Of a DNA stretch of 64,000 nucleotides, positions 17,706 through 26,209 are shown piece after piece; position 1 is the first letter of the stretch; each line of letters opens with the position of its first letter. The position numbers were made by a program, and so were the translations under genes. The notes beneath the pieces were generated by a model, which was given only the letters and a program-made list of their open reading frames with translations, was not told the origin of the DNA and ran no database searches. Source of the DNA: Oceanirhabdus seepicola (GTDB lineage Bacteria > Bacillota > Clostridia > Clostridiales > Clostridiaceae); NCBI RefSeq assembly GCF_023684385.1, contig NZ_JAGSOJ010000002.1, positions 1,240,001 to 1,304,000 of the forward strand, read 5' to 3'.

Positions 17706-17906
17706 ATGGATTTAGGTAATATTTTGAACACAGCAATGTATGGATTAATAGGTTTATTATTGATGATGTTTGGATACAAGTTTTTTGATATGGTGACACC
17801 ATTCAAATTTGCTGATGAAATAAAGGAAAAGAATGCGGCTGTTGGAGCTATGATTGGTGGAATATTCATAGCGGTGGCGATTATTGTAACAGCTGTTATA
17901 AGATAA
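17706..17906 (+). CDS. DUF350 membrane protein, copy 1
   Basis: A 66-residue protein with two transmembrane helices and the DUF350 landmarks: GYKFFDMVTPF between the helices, and a second helix with GAMIGGIFIAVAI. DUF350 proteins are small integral membrane proteins of unknown function, often encoded in pairs. It lies 19 nt after the DUF4178 gene and 20 nt before its paralogue, with an AGGGAG ribosome site. Confidence 0.88.
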   Translation: MDLGNILNTAMYGLIGLLLMMFGYKFFDMVTPFKFADEIKEKNAAVGAMIGGIFIAVAIIVTAVIR

Positions 17907-17926
17907 ATTAAGGAGATGATTAGAGA

Positions 17927-18127
17927 ATGTTAATGGATGTTTTATCAATAGTAGTATACTTTGCTTTAGGAATGTTATTATGTTTGGTTGGATATAAAAT
18001 GTTTGATGTAATAACACCTTTTGATCTACAGAAGGAACTTGATGATCATAATTTAGGAGCTGGATTCGCAATAGCAGGTATGTTCATAGGTATAGCAATA
18101 ATCATTGGTGGAGTTATCTTACCGTAG
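17927..18127 (+). CDS. DUF350 membrane protein, copy 2
   Basis: The second 66-residue DUF350 protein has the same layout as copy 1 (GYKMFDVITPFDL, then a GFAIAGMFIGIAI helix). Divergence between the copies is large except around the TPF turn, suggesting a heteromeric pair rather than a recent duplication. GGAGATG precedes the ATG. It is followed after 51 nt by the aminopropyltransferase-like gene. Confidence 0.88.
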   Translation: MLMDVLSIVVYFALGMLLCLVGYKMFDVITPFDLQKELDDHNLGAGFAIAGMFIGIAIIIGGVILP

Positions 18128-18178
18128 GAACAAATAAAAAAGTAGAAAATAGGAGTTAATATAGAATAGGATGATATT

Positions 18179-19699
18179 ATGAACGAGAAAAAACTTGAGA
18201 TTAAACCCCTTATAATATCAATATTTATCATAAGTATATGTAGTATTGTTTATGAGTTGATAATTGCAGGGACAAGCACCTATCTTTTAGGGAATAGTAT
18301 AAAACAGTTCTCTATTACTATAGGACTATACATGAGTGCTATGGGTGTTGGGTCTTATCTTTCAAAGTATATAAAGAAGAATTTATTCGATTTTTTCATA
18401 ACAATAGAATTATCAATAGGGTTCATTGGAGGGTTGAGTGCTCTGATCCTTTTCGTAACCTATGCGAAAACGGATTTTTATGTGCCCATGATGTATCTTA
18501 TAATCATTATTATAGGGATTTTTGTTGGACTTGAGATACCCATTCTTACAAGGATGATTGAAAAATACAATAAGGATCTTAGAGTAACACTAGCAAATGT
18601 ATTAAGTTTCGATTATATTGGAGGGTTAATAGGATCAGTGGGATTTCCTATGATTCTTTATCCACACCTAGGTTTGATAAGGACTAGTTTCTTGATGGGA
18701 GCCCTTAATATAGCAGTGGCTGGAATGATCTTATTCCGATACAAGGAATTTATCACTAAGGTGAAATTTTTTAAAGGATTATTTGGAGTATTTATGGTTG
18801 TTACTATTTTTGGGCTTGTAACTGGAGATATAACTGCAGATAACATAGAGAAACAGCTATATAGGGATCAGATTATTTTTAAGACTCAAACTCAATATCA
18901 GAAGATAGTTATGACACGTCATAAGGACGATATAAGAGTATTCCTAGATGGTAATATTCAATTTAGCTCTATAGATGAATATAGATATCACGAAGCACTA
19001 GTGCATCCTATCATGAGTTCCCTTGAAAAACCAAGAAATGTACTTGTCTTAGGGGGAGGAGATGGATTAGCTCTTAGGGAGATATTTAAGTATCCATCGG
19101 TAAAGAAGATAGATCTTGTTGATATAGATCAAGAGATGGTTGAATTTTGTAGGGATAATGAGCTTATAAAAGAGATTAATAAAGGATCACTAGAGGATGC
19201 ACGAGTGAGTTTGCATTATGAAGATGCATTCAAATTTTTAGAGAAATCTGAAGAGGTGTATGATGCAGTTATAGTGGATCTTCCAGATCCTAATAATGAG
19301 AGTTTAAATAAATTATATACCGATGTGTTTTATAGACTTATTGGTAATCATTTATCATCACAAGGAAAATTTGTTGTTCAGTCAACAAGTCCATATTATG
19401 CAACTAAGGCATTCTGGTGTATAAATAAAACTATAACTGAAGAGGAATTTAAGGTGATACCTTATCATCTTGAGGTACCCTCATTTGGTGATTGGGGATT
19501 CCAGTTGGCATCAAAGGAGGATTTCAATCTTAAATCTATAGACATAAAGGTTCATACAGAATACCTAATTGATAGTAGCATAGGAAAGATGATGGTATTT
19601 GGAAAAGATGAGATTGTAGATATGATGAGTATTGAAAGTAATAAAATATTCAGACCAATACTTCTAACGTATTATGAAGAAGCTGAGAGTAAATATTAG
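18179..19699 (+). CDS. Membrane-embedded spermidine synthase-like aminopropyltransferase homologue
   Basis: A 506-residue fusion of about seven transmembrane helices (residues 8-215) and a C-terminal SpeE-type Rossmann domain. Catalytic-domain landmarks are DEYRYHEALVHP, the cofactor loop LVLGGGDGLALRE, the DIDQ acidic motif, DAFKFL, and VDLPDP at the gatekeeping loop where soluble enzymes usually have D-S/C-T-D-P. The key Asp residues are kept, so aminopropyl transfer from decarboxylated SAM is possible, but the acceptor may be membrane or envelope linked. It is the last gene of the DUF4178/DUF350 operon and is followed by a terminator. Calling it a housekeeping spermidine synthase would be unsafe. 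Confidence 0.85.
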   Translation: MNEKKLEIKPLIISIFIISICSIVYELIIAGTSTYLLGNSIKQFSITIGLYMSAMGVGSYLSKYIKKNLFDFFITIELSIGFIGGLSALILFVTYAKTDFYVPMMYLIIIIIGIFVGLEIPILTRMIEKYNKDLRVTLANVLSFDYIGGLIGSVGFPMILYPHLGLIRTSFLMGALNIAVAGMILFRYKEFITKVKFFKGLFGVFMVVTIFGLVTGDITADNIEKQLYRDQIIFKTQTQYQKIVMTRHKDDIRVFLDGNIQFSSIDEYRYHEALVHPIMSSLEKPRNVLVLGGGDGLALREIFKYPSVKKIDLVDIDQEMVEFCRDNELIKEINKGSLEDARVSLHYEDAFKFLEKSEEVYDAVIVDLPDPNNESLNKLYTDVFYRLIGNHLSSQGKFVVQSTSPYYATKAFWCINKTITEEEFKVIPYHLEVPSFGDWGFQLASKEDFNLKSIDIKVHTEYLIDSSIGKMMVFGKDEIVDMMSIESNKIFRPILLTYYEEAESKY

Positions 19700-19705
19700 A
19701 AACAC

Positions 19706-19736
19706 AGTTTACAGTTGTTAACTGTAAACTTCTTTT
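19706..19736 (+). terminator. Terminator of the DUF4178/DUF350/SpeE-like operon
   Basis: An 11-bp perfect stem (19706-19716 with 19720-19730) with a 3-nt loop is followed by TCTTTT, starting 7 nt after the stop codon. Confidence 0.85.
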
Positions 19737-19784
19737 AAGTGCATTCGGAGCATGCTTTATTCTTCTTAAGGATTTTATACTTAG

Positions 19785-19813
19785 TTGGGAAAAACACAAA
19801 TATATGATAAAAT
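19785..19813 (+). promoter_or_regulatory. Candidate promoter of the GNAT gene
   Basis: TTGGGA and TAAAAT are spaced by 17 nt, with a TG extension before the -10. This gives a leader of about 60 nt before the ATG at 19880. Confidence 0.5.
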
Positions 19814-19879
19814 AAGGTATCGACGTCCTATATAAATTATTGCCCCGCTAAGCAATATATTATAAGGGAGAAGATAAAA

Positions 19880-20698
19880 ATGATATATGAATTAAAGAGA
19901 GAAGAATTTTCAAATGTATTACCTTTATGTGTAGGAGAAAAATGCAATCTTGAGATTATTTCAATCCTTCAAGGAAATAACTATGGATGGGTTTTTGGGG
20001 ATAATCCTAAAAAGCCTAAAAGTGCTGTGATATGGTCAAGAGCAGAAGGGTTCTATTTCATAGGGGAGTGTAACAACCATGATTTTAATGAATTCCTTGG
20101 AGAATTATTGGAGAAGAACATAAAGCCAAGAGCATTGGAACTAGGTATGAAGAGTTTTGAGTATAGCTTTGTTGAGCCTGGATGGGAAGAGTCTTTAAAA
20201 AGAGTTTTTGAATATAAAAACTTGAAGAATGACTATCAAAGGGTATACAAGCTTTATAGTTTTGATGAAGAAAAGCTTGCTCCTTATGATATAGAAGAGG
20301 GGTTTGAAATCAGGGAAGTAACACAAGCTATTTTTAAAGAGACACTAAATAACTTAGAATTTATCGAGAATGACATCTTACAATATTGGGGATGTAAAGA
20401 TAAATTTTTTGAGATTGGTAAAGGGTACTGTGTCGTAAAAAATAATCACATAGTGAGTATTTGTATGATGAGTAATCTGAGCGACAAAGAAGCTCAGGCT
20501 CATATTGAAACTTTACCAGAGTTTAGAAAAAAAGGTTTTGCTAAGAGGATGCTTATTGAATATCTGAAACACTGCAGGAAAAATGATTTGACCCCTTATT
20601 GGGATTGTACCGATGATAATATTGGTTCATACAGTACAGCAAAATCATTAGGCTATGATCTTGCGTTCAAGTATCCGTTATACTGGGCAAAGTTCTAA
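19880..20698 (+). CDS. GNAT-family N-acetyltransferase (PF12746-like)
   Basis: A 272-residue protein with a poorly conserved N-terminal half and a C-terminal GNAT fold. The acetyl-CoA loop is represented by ETLPEFRKKGFAKRML (the R-x-x-G-x-A element), and the strand with WDCTDDNIGSYSTAKSLGY closes the fold. This architecture matches the two-part GNAT proteins found in clostridia and bacilli; the substrate is unknown. AAGGGAG precedes the ATG. It is transcribed alone, from its own promoter. Confidence 0.85.
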   Translation: MIYELKREEFSNVLPLCVGEKCNLEIISILQGNNYGWVFGDNPKKPKSAVIWSRAEGFYFIGECNNHDFNEFLGELLEKNIKPRALELGMKSFEYSFVEPGWEESLKRVFEYKNLKNDYQRVYKLYSFDEEKLAPYDIEEGFEIREVTQAIFKETLNNLEFIENDILQYWGCKDKFFEIGKGYCVVKNNHIVSICMMSNLSDKEAQAHIETLPEFRKKGFAKRMLIEYLKHCRKNDLTPYWDCTDDNIGSYSTAKSLGYDLAFKYPLYWAKF

Positions 20699-20713
20699 GG
20701 TAATTAAGAAACT

Positions 20714-20750
20714 ATAAAAGGTGTGGAGTATTAAACTTCATACCTTTTAT
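20714..20750 (+). terminator. Probable terminator hairpin after the GNAT gene
   Basis: A 14-bp stem (20714-20727 with 20737-20750, two G-U pairs) ends in an A/T-rich base but lacks a T tract downstream. It could instead act on the opposite strand or be a leader element. Confidence 0.4.
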
Positions 20751-20853
20751 GCGCGTAAAATGGTATTATTTGTCGAGACTATATATGTGTATTAATGTAT
20801 AATTATTGATAGAAATAAATAAGTTTAATATAGAAACATTAAGGAGGAGTAAT

Positions 20854-21129
20854 ATGTTGAAGGTCATCACTGTATGTGGATTTGGACTAGGAAGCAGCAT
20901 GATTTTAAGAATGAGTGTTGAGAAGGTATTAAAGAAGCATGGTATAGATGGGGATGTTGAATCTTGTGACATAACTACGGCTTCAAGTATGGAGTGTGAT
21001 GTTATATTCACGTCAAAGGAGTTCTATGAAGAACTAGGGAATAAGGTTAAGGTTCCAGTTTTTAGAGTGAATAATTTTCTTAAAGGGGAAGAAATTGAAG
21101 AAGGTTTTAAATCAATTAAGATTATTTAG
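20854..21129 (+). CDS. PTS EIIB component, ascorbate/galactitol-like
   Basis: A 91-residue cytosolic phosphocarrier. The N-terminal loop VCGFGLGSSM carries the phospho-acceptor Cys of EIIB-Ula/Sga/Gat domains. It should receive phosphate from an EIIA protein and pass it to the sugar bound in the partner membrane component encoded next. AAGGAGG lies 7 nt before the ATG at 20854; upstream in-frame starts have no ribosome site. No EIIA or sugar-catabolic gene is adjacent. Confidence 0.9.
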   Translation: MLKVITVCGFGLGSSMILRMSVEKVLKKHGIDGDVESCDITTASSMECDVIFTSKEFYEELGNKVKVPVFRVNNFLKGEEIEEGFKSIKII

Positions 21130-21160
21130 AATTAAACATTTTTAGTTTGGAGTGGATTAT

Positions 21161-22453
21161 ATGAGTTTATTAAATTTTATTGTGGAGAATATTTTCAAGA
21201 GCCCTCATTTGTTTTTAGGGCTAATTGCTTTTATTGGGTTGATAATTCAGAGAAAAAGCATAAGTGATGTATTAAAAGGGACCTTTAAAACTGTATTAGG
21301 GGTATTGATTCTTAACAAAGGAGTTGAGATTATTGCTGGTATCATAAATCCAGCTGCATTAATTTTTACTAAGCTTTATGGAGTAAGTGCTGAGACTACA
21401 CTGAATCCTATAGGAATAGGTACGTTCACCATAGAGTATGGTTCTGTTATTGGGGGAGTAATGGTACTAGCCTTTTTAATGAACATAATAATTGCAAGAT
21501 ATACTAAGTTTAAGAATGTTTTCTTGACAGGACATATTTTGTATTGGATGGCATTTATATTTGTAGCCGTTGGAGTTGAGAGCAATTTGAGTGGAATATG
21601 GCTATTAGTATTTTCTACAGTTATGCTAACTATATATATAGTTATAACACCAGCACTGATAAAACCATTTGTTAAAGAGGTTACAGGTAGTGATGATTTT
21701 ACCATTGGACATACAACTGTTGGTTTGAGTCTTATAGGTGCTTATATTGGTAAGTGGTTTGGAGATAAGAGTAAGTCAACTGAGGATATAAAGATTCCTA
21801 AAGGATTTGAATTTTTGAGAGAGATTGCTATTAGTACAGGATTAGTAATATTTATATTTTATGTTGTTGTTGGGTTTATAGCAGGGACAAGTTTAAGAAT
21901 AGAGATATTTGGAGAAGTTAATGGTGAGATTGGAAAGTATATAGTATATTCTTTCACTCAAGGGTTCACATTTGGAGCAGGAATAACAATTTTACTTCTT
22001 GGAGTTAGGATGATGCTAGGGGAGATAGTTCCAGCATTTAAAGGGATTGCAGATAGGTTTATTCCAGATGCAGTACCAGCACTTGATTGTCCACTAATTT
22101 TTCCATACGCACCTAATGCCGTATTGATAGGGTTTATAGTTAGTATGATAGCTAGTGTTATAACAATATCATTACTTGCAGTTAGTGGAAAACTCTCTTT
22201 CGCTGTGTTACCACTGACAGTTGCTTGTTTCTTTGATATTGGACCGGCGGCGGTGTTTGGCAATGCAACAGGTGGTAAAAGAGGAGCTATACTAGCCAGT
22301 ATTATTTGTGGAGTGTTTTTGATAGTATTTGAAGCCATTTCCATACCACTGCTTCAGAATACTGTATCTGATTTTGTTCAAGCTTTTGGAGGAAATGATT
22401 TTTCAATTTGGACAATCGTTACTAGATTTATTACCAAGATTTTTGGCATGTAA
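21161..22453 (+). CDS. PTS EIIC component, ascorbate-specific-like (UlaA/SgaT family)
   Basis: The 430-residue polytopic protein (about ten or eleven helices) matches the UlaA/SgaT family by its RKSISDVLKGTFKT loop, the VLILNKGVEII segment, GKWFGDKSKSTEDI and the repeat-like GGKRGAILASIICG near the end. It would transport and help phosphorylate an ascorbate-like or unknown sugar acid. The ATG at 21161 is 8 nt after GGAG; the GTG at 21152 lies within that site. It follows the EIIB gene by 31 nt. The sugar is not established, because UlaA-family proteins in clostridia have varied partners. Confidence 0.9.
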   Translation: MSLLNFIVENIFKSPHLFLGLIAFIGLIIQRKSISDVLKGTFKTVLGVLILNKGVEIIAGIINPAALIFTKLYGVSAETTLNPIGIGTFTIEYGSVIGGVMVLAFLMNIIIARYTKFKNVFLTGHILYWMAFIFVAVGVESNLSGIWLLVFSTVMLTIYIVITPALIKPFVKEVTGSDDFTIGHTTVGLSLIGAYIGKWFGDKSKSTEDIKIPKGFEFLREIAISTGLVIFIFYVVVGFIAGTSLRIEIFGEVNGEIGKYIVYSFTQGFTFGAGITILLLGVRMMLGEIVPAFKGIADRFIPDAVPALDCPLIFPYAPNAVLIGFIVSMIASVITISLLAVSGKLSFAVLPLTVACFFDIGPAAVFGNATGGKRGAILASIICGVFLIVFEAISIPLLQNTVSDFVQAFGGNDFSIWTIVTRFITKIFGM

Positions 22454-22465
22454 AGCTTTAAAAGA

Positions 22466-22719
22466 AGTTGAGAGTGGAGAGTGTAGAGTTGAGAACGGTG
22501 GATGGTTCTGACTAAGGTCAGAACCTACATTTTATTTGTAGTAAAACAATAGGGTTTTACTCGTTTCATTTTATATGAAACATTGTACTTTAAATACAAT
22601 ATTTTATATAAAGATAAAATGAGTAAAAGCGTTTTGTCCTAAAGAATAATAAGATATAGTTTCTGCCCTAAAGCAGAAACATCCTACGTTCTCAACTCAC
22701 CACTTTCAACTTTCAGTTA
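22466..22719. repeat. Quasi-palindromic MITE-like intergenic element
   Basis: The gap between convergent genes is a nested inverted repeat. A perfect 12-bp pair (22486-22497 with 22687-22698) is flanked by imperfect outer arms (GTTGAGAGTGG against GTTGAAAGTGG). Inside are two hairpins (22504-22525 and 22659-22680) and a partial inverted core (TTTTACTC and GAGTAAAA). It has no open reading frame. Similar arms occur at 55278-55322, and an almost identical inner hairpin occurs at 63241-63262. It probably also terminates both flanking genes. Confidence 0.65.
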
Positions 22720-22723
22720 TGTT

Positions 22724-23968
22724 TTATAAGAGGTAGCCAGTTAATATATATACAATCACCATTACAACATAGGTAGCAGGAAGTAAAATTTTATAGTTTC
22801 TATATAGGTCTTTAATTTTAAGATCGAAATATTCCAAGGTCAATACCTGACACATGTGTAATGGGGATATATAGTAGAACATAAATGCAGAGGTATATAT
22901 GAACATACCATATCTTAATGCAGTTATATAATCAGGTGCCAATGGTATAATCATTGGGAATAAGATTGCAACTGCTGGTTGTACTGATGCCAAAGGATAT
23001 GATATAACAGCACAACATATCAATAATATAATCTCAAGAGGTATTCCGATATTTATTATACCTTCAATGCTATCATATATTTCTGGAATATCATTAACAA
23101 CATTCTTAAAGAACATGATTCCAATTATGGATAGTACTATTGATAATTTAATACCTTTTGTGAAACCGCCTATCAATCTCTCTTTTGAGAAGTTCATTTT
23201 AATATCAGGTAATATTACTACTAAAAGTAGAGATACTATAATGCCTAAAGCTATATTCATAAAGAGTGGATGATCTCCTAAGGAGTAGCTTACCAATGAT
23301 ATTGAGATAGGGGATGAATACAGAAGTAACATTCCAAAACTCTTAAGCCATTTCCCATCATTATTTGAAGAAACTGATTGTTCTCTAACATTTCTCAGAT
23401 ATGCGATATATCCAACTATCCACATAGAGAGTGCCATTGGTAACTGCATAAGGACAAAGTGACCCATTTGAAAATTACCAAGTTCAATTGCTAATATCAA
23501 TGTAGATGATAATGGGAAGATAAAATATAAAGCATGTCTAAAAACCATGTTTACGGCAGCTTGTTTATCCTTTGGAAGATTCAGTTTGCAACCAAGTGTT
23601 TCAACAATTGGGCATGACATTAGAGCTCCACCTGAAACCAAAAGTGTACCTACAAATGCTGGAGCAAACATAATGCTCTTCTTAGAACTCTGAAGCATCA
23701 GTTCTAAATATTCAATCATTTTATTAAGTATTCCAAACTCACCCATATAATAGCCTAATACACATATCAATGTAACTGAAAGTGTTATGTTAATGCTGCT
23801 CTTCTCAGTGAAAGTATATAACAATCTCTCAGGGGCGTGGAAAATTCCCTTTCCAAAGAGTAAAGATAGTACAATAGCACCTAGTGCTAATGCAAGACCG
23901 CGGTTTACTTTTTTGTTTACTAATATAAGTATAAGTGCTAGGGAAACTCCGAGTTTTAAAAATGCCAT
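22724..23968 (-). CDS. DUF401-family integral membrane protein
   Basis: A 414-residue polytopic protein with 11-12 hydrophobic segments. Landmarks of the DUF401 (PF04165) group include the PAFVGTLLVSGGALMSCPIVE segment (a transporter-like turn), RHALYFIFPL, and the C-terminal SPLHMCQVLTLEYF. The family resembles gluconate or C4-dicarboxylate-type permeases and is presumed to be a transporter; no substrate is known. AAAGGATG precedes the ATG. It is transcribed alone, and the quasi-palindromic element lies directly after its stop. Confidence 0.85.
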   Translation of the reverse strand: MAFLKLGVSLALILILVNKKVNRGLALALGAIVLSLLFGKGIFHAPERLLYTFTEKSSINITLSVTLICVLGYYMGEFGILNKMIEYLELMLQSSKKSIMFAPAFVGTLLVSGGALMSCPIVETLGCKLNLPKDKQAAVNMVFRHALYFIFPLSSTLILAIELGNFQMGHFVLMQLPMALSMWIVGYIAYLRNVREQSVSSNNDGKWLKSFGMLLLYSSPISISLVSYSLGDHPLFMNIALGIIVSLLLVVILPDIKMNFSKERLIGGFTKGIKLSIVLSIIGIMFFKNVVNDIPEIYDSIEGIINIGIPLEIILLICCAVISYPLASVQPAVAILFPMIIPLAPDYITALRYGMFIYTSAFMFYYISPLHMCQVLTLEYFDLKIKDLYRNYKILLPATYVVMVIVYILTGYLL

Positions 23969-24075
23969 GGATTCACATCCTTTTCTTTTAAGTTAGTCAT
24001 AGTTTATTCATAGCGTATTCAATTTGATTATAGCATAAGAAGTATTTAGAGTGTGGAAATATTTGAACAAAATAA

Positions 24076-24108
24076 ATCCCTTAACCATATAGAATAGAAT
24101 TAAGGGAT
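24076..24108 (-). terminator. Terminator of the CoaC-like gene
   Basis: A 9-bp stem (24076-24084 with 24100-24108) is followed on the minus strand by a T-rich tail, just past the stop at 24128. Confidence 0.7.
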
Positions 24109-24127
24109 AAGACATAATAAAAGAATA

Positions 24128-24673
24128 TTAAAAGTCAAAGTTATTTATGTAATCAAATATTTTATCAGGTTCAGGTAGTCGTCCTATTCCGCCTTTTTCA
24201 CTTGGCATTGCCATCGACCCAACTCCAGGGATCATGAAGGTATAATTAAATTCCTTTAATCTAGAGATGTTATGTTGAACAATTGGATTCTCGTACATTG
24301 CGGTATTCATAGCAGGAACTATTATAACAGGCGCATTAGTTGCCATTACTGTTGTGGAGATCATATCATCAGCGATACCATTAGCAATCTTACCTATAAT
24401 ATTGGCTGTGGCAGGAGCTATCACAACTAAGTCTGCATTTTGAGCTAGAGATATATGTTTTATATCAGCGCTGTATCTATCGTCAAAGATATTCATATAT
24501 ACTAAATTTGATGAGATAGACTGAAATGTTATTGGGGCTACGAACTTTGCAGCATTTTCTGTTAAGATTACTGTTACATCAGCACCTTGTTTTTTTAACA
24601 TGCTAACCAGATTAACCACCTTATATGCTGCAATACCACCAGTAACACATACAACTATATTTTTATCTTTCAA
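24128..24673 (-). CDS. Phosphopantothenoylcysteine decarboxylase-like flavoprotein (stand-alone CoaC type)
   Basis: A 181-residue HFCD-family flavoprotein. Landmarks are VTGGIAAYK (FMN site), the PATAN loop, GIADDM and PAMNTAMYENP, which contains the MNxxM-type active-site loop. CoaC decarboxylates 4'-phosphopantothenoylcysteine in CoA synthesis. In most bacteria it is fused to CoaB; here it is separate, so CoaB should be elsewhere, or the protein is a related cysteine decarboxylase. I take the start at a TTG (24673) because AAGGAG lies 8 nt upstream; the ATG at 24691 precedes that site. Confidence 0.82.
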   Translation of the reverse strand: MKDKNIVVCVTGGIAAYKVVNLVSMLKKQGADVTVILTENAAKFVAPITFQSISSNLVYMNIFDDRYSADIKHISLAQNADLVVIAPATANIIGKIANGIADDMISTTVMATNAPVIIVPAMNTAMYENPIVQHNISRLKEFNYTFMIPGVGSMAMPSEKGGIGRLPEPDKIFDYINNFDF

Positions 24674-24810
24674 GGAAATCTCTCCTTTCATATTAAATAA
24701 TTCACAGATATATTATATATCCTAAAATGGTAATAATTCAACATTTAACTATTTTTTATGAGAGAGATATGTCACTATTTGATTTAATAATATAGATATA
24801 GACCTATAGG

Positions 24811-24849
24811 TATAAAAAAATTAGGAAGATAAAAAATCTCCCTAATTTT
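24811..24849 (-). terminator. Terminator of the tldD-pmbA operon
   Basis: A 14-bp stem (24817-24830 with 24836-24849, one G-U) is followed on the minus strand by a run of seven T. It sits 23 nt after the stop of the PmbA-like gene. Confidence 0.85.
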
Positions 24850-24871
24850 ATATAAAAGCAATATTTATATT

Positions 24872-26209
24872 TTATTCAATATTTATATCCTTGAACATAG
24901 CATAAGGTGCAGGATTATAACCATGGAAAAAGAAGAATGGAGTATTCTTCGTAGTACTACTTATATCAAGAAGGTTATTCTTAAATATGTCGTAAATATT
25001 AAAGTTTATTGACTGTCCAGCAATTTTTCCTACAATTTTACCATTTTTTACGTGATAACCTGTGTCAATGCTACCAGTAATTTCTCCATTGAAGAGGTTA
25101 CCCATGAAGAAACCTATAACAGAATCTATTATGACACCATCTTTTAAGTCTGCAACCATATCATCGAATGAAACCTTTCCAGGTTCTACATGTAGATTTG
25201 TTACATATGGAGATGGTTCAGCAGAAAGATCAGGTCTTGGGAAGAAACTACCCAATTTATAACCGTTACCTGTTGGTTCCATGTTGAGTTTTTTTGCAGT
25301 TTTTAATGAATGAAGAAAGCTTTGAAGATGTCCGTTTTTTATAATTTCAGTTCTCTGACTAGGAGTACCCTCATCATCAAATGGATGAGTATTGAATGCA
25401 CCATGCCTAGTAGCGTCATCCACTATTGTGAATCTCTCATCAAATATCTGCTCTCCTAGTTTTTTAGATAAAGGAGACATACCTAATTCAACTGACTTTC
25501 CATTTACGCCAAGAATTAATGGGATTAATGAAGAATATAAGAAATTAGGAGTAAAGATTACAGGACGAGAGCCAGAATTAAGAGTAACGATATTTCTAGA
25601 TAATTTTATTTTGTCTGATACAGAGGCTGTAATGGCATCTACATCATAATTTGAGTTTAATAAAAGTTGGCCATCATAGCAATTGATGAAATTATTATCT
25701 TTTATGAAAGATCCTCCTACTGAAAAATTAATTGAATCTTTCTTATAATTATTGGATAATCCTTTAGTGTTACATATTTCAACATAAGAACTATTTATAT
25801 CAAATTCAACTCCAACTTTCACATCAGGGAATTCTTTAGTTATCTCAGAAACTATTTTATTACCATCTTCTATGAGTTGCTCATCAGTTAATTCCATAAT
25901 ATTATTTTCAGGAATTGATATATCTTCATTGCTAGATTTATTTATAAATTCAAATTCTGCTGGTGATGAAAAAGGAGTTATCTCGTCACAGTTTTTAACA
26001 AGAACATCAAATTTACTTAAATCAGTGGAAGTTGAAAATGAAAGTTTTCCATCTTTAATCATTCTAAGGCCTACACCGGTAGATTGAGTTAAAGAAGCAC
26101 CTTTAAGTTTGTTATTATCAAACTCTATATTTCGTCTTGTAGAATTTTTATAGAATATTTCACCATCTGTAGCTCCAGCTGAAATTACATTGTTTAATAA
26201 ATCTTTCAT
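24872..26209 (-). CDS. pmbA: TldD/PmbA-family protein, PmbA (TldE)-like subunit
   Basis: This 445-residue protein is the non-catalytic partner in the TldD/TldE heterodimeric metalloprotease. It has the family fold (EFDNNKLKGASLTQSTGVGLRMI near the start, FNTHPFDDEGTPSQRTEII in the middle) but lacks the HExxxH motif of its partner. TldD/E degrades unfolded peptides and matures some microcins; in non-producers the role is general proteolysis. Its ATG overlaps the last base of the tldD stop codon, so translation is coupled. Confidence 0.9.
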   Translation of the reverse strand: MKDLLNNVISAGATDGEIFYKNSTRRNIEFDNNKLKGASLTQSTGVGLRMIKDGKLSFSTSTDLSKFDVLVKNCDEITPFSSPAEFEFINKSSNEDISIPENNIMELTDEQLIEDGNKIVSEITKEFPDVKVGVEFDINSSYVEICNTKGLSNNYKKDSINFSVGGSFIKDNNFINCYDGQLLLNSNYDVDAITASVSDKIKLSRNIVTLNSGSRPVIFTPNFLYSSLIPLILGVNGKSVELGMSPLSKKLGEQIFDERFTIVDDATRHGAFNTHPFDDEGTPSQRTEIIKNGHLQSFLHSLKTAKKLNMEPTGNGYKLGSFFPRPDLSAEPSPYVTNLHVEPGKVSFDDMVADLKDGVIIDSVIGFFMGNLFNGEITGSIDTGYHVKNGKIVGKIAGQSINFNIYDIFKNNLLDISSTTKNTPFFFFHGYNPAPYAMFKDINIE

